From Paractinoplanes ovalisporus (lineage in GTDB: Bacteria; Actinomycetota; Actinomycetes; Mycobacteriales; Micromonosporaceae), in assembly GCF_016834655.1 (NCBI RefSeq), contig NZ_JAENHP010000017.1, positions 62,001 through 126,000 of the forward strand: a stretch of DNA of 64,000 nucleotides, given 5' to 3'. Shown here piece after piece: positions 1-8,220 of this stretch. Position numbers and translations under genes: made by a program. How positions within the stretch are numbered: the stretch's first letter is position 1; the number at the start of each line of letters is the position of its first letter. The notes beneath the pieces were generated by a model. That model made no database searches. It saw only the letters and a program-made list of their open reading frames with translations, and was not told the DNA's origin.

Positions 1-156
1 TACCGCAACGCCGTCCAGCCCGGCATAGCCGACCCCGACATGAACGACCAGGAAGGCACCGCCGAGGTCGTGATCGACACCGCCAGCGGCGAGATGCGGG
101 GCCGCTACTTCAACTCCCGCGGACGCAAAGGCACCCTGACGCTTACCCGGCAGTAG
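1..156 (+). CDS. C-terminal end of an unidentified protein (start outside window)
   Basis: Frame 1 is open from the first base to TAG at 154-156 and gives 51 residues. The tail ends in a G-x-Y-F-x-x-R-G-R-x-G-x-L-x-L pattern. This recalls the end of the beta-barrel domain of CBASS Cap15 effectors (S-2TM-beta family), where a Y-Y-T-x-R-x-x-G stretch precedes a final basic residue. The resemblance is from memory and covers only the tail, so it is a hint. No CD-NTase or other CBASS gene follows inside the window; a partner would have to lie to the left. The next gene starts 650 bases away, so this is the last gene of its unit. Confidence 0.6.
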   Translation, partial: YRNAVQPGIADPDMNDQEGTAEVVIDTASGEMRGRYFNSRGRKGTLTLTRQ

Positions 157-808
157 AGAATTTCCCTTCAGAAGCACCGGCGGCGTCGCAGCTCGCTGAC
201 GGGGACCGCGCCCACTACCGCGCCGTTTTCCACCTCTACCGAAGCGATTACTTACCTACGTTGGGTGGAAGAGCGAGGACCCTGGGGCGCTGCCCCAGAC
301 CCCGGCGCGTCGTCGGAGATCGGTTAAGGGCCAAGTCAAGAACAAGGGGTGGAGCAGTGGGTTTGGGTGATCTCCGCGCGACGGCGGCCAGAGCGAATCG
401 CAAGGAAGGGCTGGGCGCAACCAAACCCCGGTTGCGCCCAGCCCTTCCTCACGATGAGCCGAGGCTGCCGTCGCGCGGAGATCACCCAAACCAGTAGAGC
501 TATGTGGCAACGGCGAGGTCCGTCACACCAGCCGCCACCCGGGTTGGCCTGGGCTGCGCGGCAGGCGGAGGCAGCGAGCCGTTGCGGAGCGGTGTGAGCC
601 GATCTACCCCACCAAACACTCACGGTAGACGGGCCACGTCCGGCATGATGGCGGAAACCGGGTTTTCCCCCGGCCGGGCTGGGAAAACAGATCTTCGAGA
701 GGCCCGTGCGTGAAGTGCGCAGGGCCTCCACAGTGTTGATACTCACGGCATAATCGGCCTGGTCAGGGTGCTCTACTAAGTGAGACACCGAGCACCGAGG
801 GAGTGGTA
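157..808. other. Gene-free stretch with hairpins and repeat copy 1
   Basis: I find no credible gene here. Positions 268-533 belong to the repeat family described separately. Further on, 662-669 pairs with 681-688 (GTTTTCCC / GGGAAAAC) and 699-705 pairs with 722-728 (GAGGCCC / GGGCCTC), giving two small adjacent hairpins. A GGCTGGGNGGGGA-AAAACAG-like stretch near the first hairpin has a counterpart at about 22758-22786 beside copy 2, so the related material may extend past 533. Short frames on both strands have no start with a ribosome site and simply cross the palindromes. Confidence 0.5.
268..533. repeat. Dispersed hairpin repeat, copy 1
   Basis: The copy opens with a 7-bp hairpin at 282-298 (CTGGGGC, loop GCT, GCCCCAG). 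A 131-nt hairpin spans 361-491: outer arms 361-385 and 467-491 pair perfectly over 25 bp, a symmetric 17/17 internal loop follows, then inner arms 403-422 and 430-449 pair perfectly over 20 bp around the loop AAACCCC. A shared 22-base module lies at 512-533. Copy 2 begins at 22495. Between the copies several paired positions change on both sides (for example T-A to A-T in the inner stem and G-C to T-A in the outer stem), so pairing has been maintained. There is no open frame or transposase. Confidence 0.75.
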
Positions 809-2260
809 ATGCAGCGGCATCGGGTGGCAGTTATCGGCGCCGGCTTCGGGGGTCTGTTCGCGATCAGGGCCCTTCGGAACGCGAACGTCGACATCACACT
901 CATCAACGGCACGGCTTACCACCTGTTTCAGCCTCTTCTCTACCAAGTTGCGACGGGCGTGCTCTCTGAAGGCGAGATTGCCCCTCCTATCCGTGAGGTG
1001 TTGAAGGGGCAGGACAACGTCGACGTCAAGCTCGGCTGGGCCAAAGATATCGACACCGAGCGCAAGCTCATCTCGGTGGCGGGGCCGGGCATCGACTACA
1101 CGGTGGAGTACGACTCGCTGATCGTGGCCGCGGGCGCGTCGCAGTCGTATTTCGGCAACGACCACTTCAACGACTACGCGCCGGGTATGAAGAGCATCGA
1201 CGACGCGCTGGAGTTGCGGGCCAAGGTGTTCGGCGCGTTTGAGATCGCTGATCTGCAGACCGACCCGGAGGCCCAGGAGCGCTGGCTGACTTTCGTGGTG
1301 GTCGGGGCTGGTCCGACGGGTGTGGAGATGGCCGGTCAGATCGCCGAGCTGGCCCACCGCAACCTGGTCGGGCAGTACAAGCACATCGACCCCCGCAAGG
1401 CGCGGATCATCCTGATCGACGCGGTCGGCGCGGTGCTGAACACGTTCGGTGATCACCTTTCGACCCGGGCGCTGCGTCAGCTGCACCTGATGGGGGTCGA
1501 GGTCGAGCTGAACACGAAGGTGGTGGACGTCGACCTGACCGGTATCGAGGTCGAGTCGGAGCGTGGTCACCAGCGCATCCCGTCGATGACCAAGGTGTGG
1601 GCGGCCGGTGTGCAGGCGCCGCCGCTGGCCCGGCAGCTGGCCGAGTCGGCGGGGGCCGAGACCGACCGCGCGGGGCGGGTCATGGTGCAGCCCGACCTGA
1701 CGGTTCCGGGGCACCCGGAGATCTTCGTGCTGGGCGACATGATGCACCTGCCGGGTGACGACGGCCGTCCGTTGCCGGGTGTGGCGCAGGTGGCGATCCA
1801 GGGTGGGCGTTACGCGGCCGACGTCATCAAGCGTCGTCTGCGCAACAAGCCGGCGCCCGACAAGTTCAAATACTTCGACAAGGGCAGCATGGCCACGATC
1901 TCGCGGTTCTCGGCCGTGGCGAGTGTGGGCAAGTTGCGGCTGTCGGGCTTCTTCGCCTGGCTCATGTGGCTGGCGGTGCACGTGGTCTACCTGGTCGGCT
2001 TCAAGAACCGGTTCACGACGGTGCTGCACTGGGCGGTCAGCTTCATCGGCCGCGGGCGGTCGGAGCGGGTGGCGACCGAGCAGCAGGCGTTCGCGCGGCG
2101 GGCCATGAAGGATTACGGCGACCCGTTCCGCAGGGTGCGTGAGGCCGAGGAGGCCGAGGCGCTGGGCTCGACCGAGGTGCCGAGCGAGAAGCATCCGGCC
2201 GAGGCTGAGAAGGCCGCCACCGAGAAGGCGGAGGCCGAGAAGGCCACAGTGGGCCGCTGA
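809..2260 (+). CDS. ndh: Type II NADH dehydrogenase (NDH-2)
   Basis: Single-subunit membrane flavoprotein that oxidises NADH and passes electrons to quinone without pumping protons. The N-terminus carries the FAD-binding GAGFGG motif (about residues 10-15), and a second Rossmann motif, GAGPTG, lies near residue 170 for NADH. The late LGDMM segment matches the family's second FAD contact. A hydrophobic region near residues 385-415 should be the membrane anchor. The last 40 residues are a Glu/Ala/Lys-rich tail, probably disordered. ATG 809 is preferred because the GAGGGAG ribosome site at 796-802 is correctly spaced from it; the GTG at 803 overlaps that site. The gene stands alone and converges on the next gene across a hairpin. 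Confidence 0.93.
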   Translation: MQRHRVAVIGAGFGGLFAIRALRNANVDITLINGTAYHLFQPLLYQVATGVLSEGEIAPPIREVLKGQDNVDVKLGWAKDIDTERKLISVAGPGIDYTVEYDSLIVAAGASQSYFGNDHFNDYAPGMKSIDDALELRAKVFGAFEIADLQTDPEAQERWLTFVVVGAGPTGVEMAGQIAELAHRNLVGQYKHIDPRKARIILIDAVGAVLNTFGDHLSTRALRQLHLMGVEVELNTKVVDVDLTGIEVESERGHQRIPSMTKVWAAGVQAPPLARQLAESAGAETDRAGRVMVQPDLTVPGHPEIFVLGDMMHLPGDDGRPLPGVAQVAIQGGRYAADVIKRRLRNKPAPDKFKYFDKGSMATISRFSAVASVGKLRLSGFFAWLMWLAVHVVYLVGFKNRFTTVLHWAVSFIGRGRSERVATEQQAFARRAMKDYGDPFRRVREAEEAEALGSTEVPSEKHPAEAEKAATEKAEAEKATVGR

Positions 2261-2282
2261 GGCCACGCTGACGTTCTGATCT

Positions 2283-2309
2283 GGGCCACGCTGCTGAGCG
2301 GCGTGGCCC
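2283..2309. terminator. Hairpin between convergent genes
   Basis: GGGCCACGC at 2283-2291 pairs perfectly with GCGTGGCCC at 2301-2309 around a 9-nt loop. It lies between the stop of ndh and the stop of the leftward STAS-ATPase gene, so it can serve as a two-way terminator. There is no T-tract, as is usual in such GC-rich genomes. Confidence 0.65.
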
Positions 2310-2355
2310 ACGTCGTGTCCGGGCCTGGGCGCCTCAGAACCAACGCGCGGGCGGG

Positions 2356-3177
2356 TCAAGGGCGGACGGTGGCCCAGACCATCTTGCCGTCGCGGGTGGG
2401 TAGCGCGCCCCAGGCCGTGGAGGCCGCCTGGACGGTGCGGAGGCCTTGGCCGCGGAGGTCCCACAGGTTGCCGGGCGGGTCGTGGGGCGGGTCGACCAGG
2501 TAGGGCATGCGCGGCTCGTGGTCGCTGACGATCAGGTGCACGCCGGCGCCTCGGCGCGCCACGACCGCGCAGAACGGCGTCGCGGCGTGTTCGATCGCGT
2601 TGGCCGCCAGTTCGCTCATCACGAGCCGGGCCGGGTAGAGCACCTCGGGCAGTCCCCACGCCGCGCACGCCTCGCTGACCAGGTTGCGGGCGAGCGCGGG
2701 GCTGTCCGGGTGCGGTGGCAGGTCGAGCCGCAGCCGGTCGGTGACCGGGCCTCCGGCCATCACGGCCGCCCGGGCCCGCCCGAGGTCGTCGAAGGTCGGC
2801 AGGAAACGCGACGAGCCCAGCCGGTCGAGCCGCTGGTTGAGGGCGGTACGGCGGGGCAGGCAGGCGGCGACCCGTACGCGAGGCTGCATCGAGGCGCCCA
2901 CCTTGGACACGGTCAGCCAGGTCGAGGCGCTCGCGGCACCGGTGTCGATCACCTCGAACAGGTCCATGACCATGGCCGCCGGGTGTTCGCTGAGTGCTTT
3001 CTTCACGGCCGTGAAGGTGTCACGGCGCAGGGGGCTGCCCCAGGCGCCGCGCACGGTGACGACCGTGACGGCGCCTTCCGCGTCCGCCGTTACGGCGACG
3101 GCGCCGCTGATGTCGCGGGTTTCGTGACGGCCGGGGGCATGACGTCCGCGCATGACCGGCCAACGATTGCTCTCCAT
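2356..3177 (-). CDS. STAS-HATPase fusion regulator (anti-sigma/anti-anti-sigma type)
   Basis: A 273-residue protein with two regulatory modules. Roughly residues 25-130 form a STAS (SpoIIAA-like) domain. Residues 145-273 form an RsbW-like HATPase_c domain whose N-box reads MSELAANAIEHA, followed by the G-rich DLRGQGL lid region. In Streptomyces-type systems such kinases sequester a sigma factor and phosphorylate a serine in a STAS partner. Having both on one chain suggests intramolecular switching, or a STAS domain used for docking. No sigma gene is adjacent; the nearest ECF sigma gene (30.7 kb) and lone STAS protein (32 kb) are distant. The domain calls are firm and the partner is unknown. 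Confidence 0.85.
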   Translation of the reverse strand: MESNRWPVMRGRHAPGRHETRDISGAVAVTADAEGAVTVVTVRGAWGSPLRRDTFTAVKKALSEHPAAMVMDLFEVIDTGAASASTWLTVSKVGASMQPRVRVAACLPRRTALNQRLDRLGSSRFLPTFDDLGRARAAVMAGGPVTDRLRLDLPPHPDSPALARNLVSEACAAWGLPEVLYPARLVMSELAANAIEHAATPFCAVVARRGAGVHLIVSDHEPRMPYLVDPPHDPPGNLWDLRGQGLRTVQAASTAWGALPTRDGKMVWATVRP

Positions 3178-3235
3178 GACCGGCGACGGCTACCCCGCGA
3201 AGAGATCACCATGCGCAAATACCGGCGATTACCTT

Positions 3236-6200
3236 CTAAAGGGCGTCACCTGATCGGGTCACCGGCGTCTCCGCGGGCAGGATCTCGCCGGAGATGGCCC
3301 GGTACGGGGGCCATTCCGGGACGGACAACTGGTCGACACCGACCGGGTCGGCCAGGGCCCGGTCGATCGCGGCGCGCAGCCGGTTCTGCTCCTCGGCCGG
3401 GTTCTGATACCAGGCCACCGACCAGATCCGGTGCATGTGCCAGCCCAGGGCCCGCAGTTCCTCGTCGCGCAGCCGGTCGCGGTCGCGCGAGGACGGGATG
3501 GACTGGTATTCCGGGCCGTCGAACTCGATGCCGATGGCGAACACGTCGTCGTCCTGGTCGGGATGCAGCACGGCCAGGTCGATCCAGTGCCCGGCGGCGC
3601 CGACCCTCCGCCGTACGGTGTAACCCCACTCGGTCAGGGAGCTGAGCACGGCGTCCTCGAAGGGCGTCGCGTCCTGGCGGTCGGAGGCTTCGCGGCCCAG
3701 GGTGGCGGCGGCCCGCTCGGCGTACTCGAGGTAGGCCTTGAGGTGCCGCACGCTCTCGTTGCCCATGTCGGGCACGTCACCGGCCCGGATCGAGGCGACC
3801 ACCTCGACGCGCTCGCGGGCCCGGGTGATCGCCACGTTGAGGCGGCGCCAGCCCATCGGGCGGTTGAGCGACCCGAAGTTCGTACTGATCTTGTCGTTCT
3901 CGTCGTAGCCGTACCCGATCGACAGGATGATCACGTCGCGCACGTCGCCCTGGACGGCTTCCAGGCTCTTGCAGAAGAAGCCGGAGAGCCGGTCGTTGTC
4001 CTCCAGGAAGTGCTCGAGGTCGGGCCGCTCGGCGACCGCCCGCCGCACGGCCTCGTCGACCGCGTCGGCCTGCGCCACCGACAGCGTCACCACGCCGAGC
4101 GACTTCTCGGGACGGGTCGCGTAGTGGTGCAGCACCCGCTCGGCCACCGCGTCGGCCTCGATCGGGTTGTCCGACGTGGTCTGCCGCCGGTAGACGCCGT
4201 CGACCACGAACATCTCGACGCCGTGGTCGGGTTCCTGCGGATAGCAGCGGGTCAGCCCGACCAGCCGGCCGTGGTAGTAGGCGAGGTTGGCGAACGCGAA
4301 CAGCGCCTCGTGCCGGCTGCGGTGGTGCCAGCCCAGGTGCAGCACCGGGAACGTGTCGCGGGCCAGCTCGAGGATGGACGGGAGGTCGGTGACGTCGTCC
4401 TCGACCCGGTCGTAGTAGGACGTGGGCGGCAGCTGCCGCTCGTCGCCCGAGACCACCAGCGCGTCGCCGCGGTAGACGCAGTTGATCGCGTCGGCCGTGG
4501 TCACCTGCGACGCCTCGTCGATGATGACCATGTCGAATTCCATCTCGGGCGGCAGGTAGCGGCTCACCGCGAGCGGGGACATCAGCAGGCACGGCTTGAG
4601 GCCCTGCACCGCGTGCCGGGCCTGGGCCAGAAGTTCCTGCACGGGCAGGTGGCCGGACTGTTTGTTGCCCTCGCGCCGGATCACCCCGGGTTCGCCGCTG
4701 GCCGAGGCCGACGGGCGGCGGGCCTCGACGGCGTAGACGATGTCGGCCAGGGCGGCCGAGGTGAGTTCACGGTCGAGCAGCCGGTAGACCTCGACCAGGT
4801 GGGTGCGGTCCTCGGCCGAGACGGGTTGCAGGCCCGGGTCCTCCTCGATGACCGCGTCGGCCCAGCCCCGGTAGAGCGCCCGTTCGAGCACCGGCCAGAC
4901 CTGGTCGATCGGGGTCTCCTCGTCGGCGCAGAACTCCAGCGCGTCGGCCAGGCCGTGCTCGACCAGCACCCGGCGCGCGTCCTCGTGCCGGAACCACTCC
5001 TGCTGGCCCTCGGGGTCGTGCAGCAGCTCGACGAGCAGGTCGCGGGCGTTGTCGTAGTCGCCCAGCCGCTCGTTGAGCTCGCCGTGCCGGTCGGGGCCGA
5101 ACGCGTCGAGCACCTGTCCCCGGGCGGTCTCCCAGCCGGCCACCGCCGCCGGCAGTCCTTCGGTCGGGTGGGCCTCCATGAGGGCGTGCGCCTGCTCGCG
5201 CGACATGGCCGCGTCCTCGCCGGTCATCAGCCGCCGGGCCTGGGCCGTCCACGCGACGACCTCGTTCATCGCCTCGTCGTCGGTCTTGGTGCCCCGGTAG
5301 ACCGTGCCCAGCACCGCCGAGTGGGTGGTGGCCTCGGCCCAGATCGCCGCCTCGGCGTCGGTCGCGGCCTGCCGCTGCTCGGCGATGTCCATGGCCTCGG
5401 CCAGCGTGAGGTCGCGGCCGGTGGGCACGCTGTAGGACCGGATCATCTCGGCCGCGGCGTGCAGCGGCTTGATGTGGGCCCGCAGCCACGACACGGCGTC
5501 GGCGATCGCGCCCTCCCCCAGCTCGGGCCGCGGCGCGCGGGCCGGGGCCGGGCGCAGGGTGGTGCGGAAGCGGGTGAACTCGTCGCGGGCCTCGCCCACG
5601 ATGCGCAGCAGCGCGCTGTTGGGGCGGGGCGCGCAGACGTGCACGGTGACGGCGGGCAGCGCGTCGGCCGGCACCTCGCGGATCACCTCGTCGGCGGTGT
5701 GCATCGCTTCCTGGACGGCGTGGAAGTCGGTGTTCAGGCCCTTCCAGTGGCTGCCGAGCATGGCGGCGTGCTCGGCCTCGGCCGCGGCCAGGTCCTCGAG
5801 CGCGTTCTTCCAGGCGGCGGCGTCCTCGACGTTGGCCACCGCATCGGACGGCTTGACGTCGGGCAGCGCGACCTCGGCGGCCAGCTTCTTGTCGCGCCGA
5901 TAGGGCCGGAGCAGCTTGCGCGGGCCGCGGTTGCGGGTGAGCCGGTCGGCGACCTCGGTGATCGGCTCACCCAGCACGGTCTCGTCGAAGTGCTGACGGG
6001 CCTGGGACTCGGTTTCCCGTACGCGCTCGATCGCCAGCCGCAGGGCGCGCACCGCCGCGTGGGCGGCCGGCATTCCGCCGGTCTCGAACCAGGCCGGCTC
6101 GGGTTTGTGCTCCCGTTCGATCAGGTCGGCGATCGTGATCACCCGGGCCGAGTCGCTGAACGTCACCACGTTGGGCAGGCCGAGCCGGGCGGTGACCCGG

Positions 6201-8029
6201 TCCAGGCTCTCCTGGCGGCCCTCGAGCCGGTCGGCCTCCTCGGCGAACTTGTTGGCCAGGTGGTCGGCCTGGGCGGCGTTGAGCGGCTTGAGGTCGACCG
6301 CCTCGGGCACCAGGTGCGACAGGTCCGGGATGGCGGCCATGTCGTCGGCCGAGGGCAGCTCCGACCACGGGATGCCGCCGTAGCGCAGGGCGGCCAGGTG
6401 GTGGGTGAGGTCGGTGGCCGCCTTCTGCACGGGCTGGATGCTGTCGATCGTCAGCCAGTCCTCCTCGACCTTCACCGGGCGCTTGCCGGCGTGCGCCGAG
6501 AGCGCGGCCAGCTGGGCGGCGCCGGAGGGCTCGTGCAGGTCGAACGCGTCGGCCAGGGTCGAGTTGGCGATCACCGTCTCGGCCAGTTTGCCGAGCGAGG
6601 TCATGGCCTGGCGCAGGCGGGCGTCCAGGGGCTCGCGGTCGATCGCCTCCCGCCACAGGTAGGTCTCGCTGCGTACGCGCCCGAGCCGGGACACCGCGTC
6701 GCGGATGCGCAGGACGGCCTCGCCGGTGAGGTCGTGCGGGTTGACCCCGGCGACCGGGGCCGACGGCACGTCGAGCAGGCGGGCACAGATGCCGAGCACC
6801 TCGAACAGGCTGCGGCCGAGCGGCTGACGGACACGGTTCAAGGCTTCCGCGTACGAGGTCAGCCTCTCCCGCCTCTCGCGGACGGCGCGCCGGTCGATCG
6901 GGTCCATGGTCGCCAGCGGCACGGCGTCGGTCTCGAGCGCGGCGGCCAGCGCGTCGGCCACCTCGCGGCGCCCGGTCAGGTCGCTGTGCAGCGCGAGCAG
7001 GTAGTTGCCGAGCCCGGCCTCGGTGAGCCGGCGCTGCACGGTGTCGAGCGCGGCCGCCTTCTCCGAGACGACCAGCACCCGCTTGCCGGCGTGCAGCAGC
7101 CCGCCCACCATGTTGGCGATCGTCTGCGACTTGCCGGTGCCGGGCGGCCCGTCGAGCACGAAGCTGCGCCCGGCCACGGCGGCGGCGACCGCGACGCGCT
7201 GGGTGGCGTCGGCGTCGAGGATCAGCGGGACGTCCTCGGGCGGCGCGACCACGTCGATCCGCTCGACCGCGGTCGGCTCGAAGGCGAACGCGCGGTCGGC
7301 GTCCTGGGTGGCGAGCGCACGGACGATCGGGTGCTCGACGATGTGCGGCTCGTTCTCGAACAGGTCGTAGTACATGGCCTCGCGGTGCACGCTGAGGCAG
7401 CTGAGGGTGACCGTCTCGTCGGCGTACCAGCCGCGCCGCTCGCCGATGGCCACGTCGACCTTGGCCCAGAGCACGGTGACGTCGAGCTCGGCCAGGGAGT
7501 TGATCTCGGGGATTTCGATGTCGAGCTCGGCCATGCGCACGACCAGGGCCGGGTTGACGATCGGGTCCTCGGGGCGGGCGATCAGCCGCGGGCCGGTCGG
7601 GTCGATCTCGACCGGGACGAGCAGGATCGGGCTTTCGTACGGGGATCCGTCGTCGTCCGACCAGTGCAGCATGCCCAGGCCCAGATAGAGCGGGGAGACG
7701 CCCCGGTCGAGCATCTCCTGGCGGGACCGCCGCCAGAAGTGGTGCAGGAGCGCGCCCAGCTGCTCCAGGGCCAGCTCGGTGCGCAGCACGTGCACCGGGG
7801 CGTCGGGGTCGTCGGAGTGGAAGCTGTAGCCGCCACCCTCCTGCAGCACCTTGACGATCGCCTTGGGCGACGGGCCGGTGATCTCGACGGCGCCCGAGGC
7901 GACCCGGGCGAAGTTGAGCAGGGGGTTGGTGCCGGTCAGGTCGACCAGGCCGGAGCGCCAGGTCTCCAGGGCCGACCTGACCTCGGCACCCGGGAGCCCA
8001 CCCAAATCCTCTTCATGTTCCGGCCACAT
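3236..8029 (-). CDS. DUF4011 - superfamily 1 helicase - Vsr-like nuclease (Hhe-type)
   Basis: A 1597-residue single-gene protein. The N-terminus (about 1-250) has the DUF4011 pattern, including the LVDLTGTNPLL start and an SPILLVPV strand. Walker A GPPGTGKSQT is near residue 296, followed by a long insertion of helical and coiled-coil character. The Walker B box IIDEASQ is near 1170, and the remaining superfamily 1 motifs continue to about 1420. Residues 1455-1520 fit the Vsr/MTES_1575-type nuclease fold: an Asp in WIDLAV, Glu and Asp in IGIEFDG, then RDRDRLRDEEL and HRIWS. This is the architecture described for the single-gene anti-phage system Hhe. Similar genes are also common in actinomycete chromosomes, so a defence role is inference. 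It appears monocistronic and intact, with normal base composition. Confidence 0.85.
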   Translation of the reverse strand: MWPEHEEDLGGLPGAEVRSALETWRSGLVDLTGTNPLLNFARVASGAVEITGPSPKAIVKVLQEGGGYSFHSDDPDAPVHVLRTELALEQLGALLHHFWRRSRQEMLDRGVSPLYLGLGMLHWSDDDGSPYESPILLVPVEIDPTGPRLIARPEDPIVNPALVVRMAELDIEIPEINSLAELDVTVLWAKVDVAIGERRGWYADETVTLSCLSVHREAMYYDLFENEPHIVEHPIVRALATQDADRAFAFEPTAVERIDVVAPPEDVPLILDADATQRVAVAAAVAGRSFVLDGPPGTGKSQTIANMVGGLLHAGKRVLVVSEKAAALDTVQRRLTEAGLGNYLLALHSDLTGRREVADALAAALETDAVPLATMDPIDRRAVRERRERLTSYAEALNRVRQPLGRSLFEVLGICARLLDVPSAPVAGVNPHDLTGEAVLRIRDAVSRLGRVRSETYLWREAIDREPLDARLRQAMTSLGKLAETVIANSTLADAFDLHEPSGAAQLAALSAHAGKRPVKVEEDWLTIDSIQPVQKAATDLTHHLAALRYGGIPWSELPSADDMAAIPDLSHLVPEAVDLKPLNAAQADHLANKFAEEADRLEGRQESLDRVTARLGLPNVVTFSDSARVITIADLIEREHKPEPAWFETGGMPAAHAAVRALRLAIERVRETESQARQHFDETVLGEPITEVADRLTRNRGPRKLLRPYRRDKKLAAEVALPDVKPSDAVANVEDAAAWKNALEDLAAAEAEHAAMLGSHWKGLNTDFHAVQEAMHTADEVIREVPADALPAVTVHVCAPRPNSALLRIVGEARDEFTRFRTTLRPAPARAPRPELGEGAIADAVSWLRAHIKPLHAAAEMIRSYSVPTGRDLTLAEAMDIAEQRQAATDAEAAIWAEATTHSAVLGTVYRGTKTDDEAMNEVVAWTAQARRLMTGEDAAMSREQAHALMEAHPTEGLPAAVAGWETARGQVLDAFGPDRHGELNERLGDYDNARDLLVELLHDPEGQQEWFRHEDARRVLVEHGLADALEFCADEETPIDQVWPVLERALYRGWADAVIEEDPGLQPVSAEDRTHLVEVYRLLDRELTSAALADIVYAVEARRPSASASGEPGVIRREGNKQSGHLPVQELLAQARHAVQGLKPCLLMSPLAVSRYLPPEMEFDMVIIDEASQVTTADAINCVYRGDALVVSGDERQLPPTSYYDRVEDDVTDLPSILELARDTFPVLHLGWHHRSRHEALFAFANLAYYHGRLVGLTRCYPQEPDHGVEMFVVDGVYRRQTTSDNPIEADAVAERVLHHYATRPEKSLGVVTLSVAQADAVDEAVRRAVAERPDLEHFLEDNDRLSGFFCKSLEAVQGDVRDVIILSIGYGYDENDKISTNFGSLNRPMGWRRLNVAITRARERVEVVASIRAGDVPDMGNESVRHLKAYLEYAERAAATLGREASDRQDATPFEDAVLSSLTEWGYTVRRRVGAAGHWIDLAVLHPDQDDDVFAIGIEFDGPEYQSIPSSRDRDRLRDEELRALGWHMHRIWSVAWYQNPAEEQNRLRAAIDRALADPVGVDQLSVPEWPPYRAISGEILPAETPVTRSGDAL

Positions 8030-8175
8030 GCCTCAATTCCAGCAAGCCGGACGCCCGTTACGTGGGGGATTCGCCGACCTGCTTGAGGATATTTCCGGCA
8101 TACGGCTTTTCGAGGCCGTTTCGCGGCGTCTCCGGGGACGGCTGGAAGCCACTTGCAGCACCCCGGCGCCCCGAA

Positions 8176-8218
8176 CGCACGCGGCGGCTCCGGGGCTGCC
8201 CCGGAGCCGCCGCGTGCG
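8176..8218 (-). terminator. Strong hairpin downstream of the MMPL gene
   Basis: Arms 8176-8195 and 8199-8218 pair perfectly over 20 bp around the loop CTG. It starts three bases past the stop codon of the leftward MMPL gene. The position and stem strength fit an intrinsic terminator that lacks a U-tract. Confidence 0.8.
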
Positions 8219-8220
8219 CC

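Noticed and set aside
361..491. Large hairpin considered as a retron msr-msd or an integron attC site
   Set aside because: No reverse transcriptase or integrase gene is near either copy, and the second copy stands equally alone.
803..808. GTG 803 as the start of ndh
   Set aside because: It lies inside the ribosome-binding segment; ATG 809 is spaced correctly.
3431..8086. A 1551-codon open frame on the plus strand opposite the helicase-nuclease gene
   Set aside because: It is a high-GC mirror frame rich in Gly, Arg, Val, Asp and His with no domain pattern; the minus strand encodes a clear protein.
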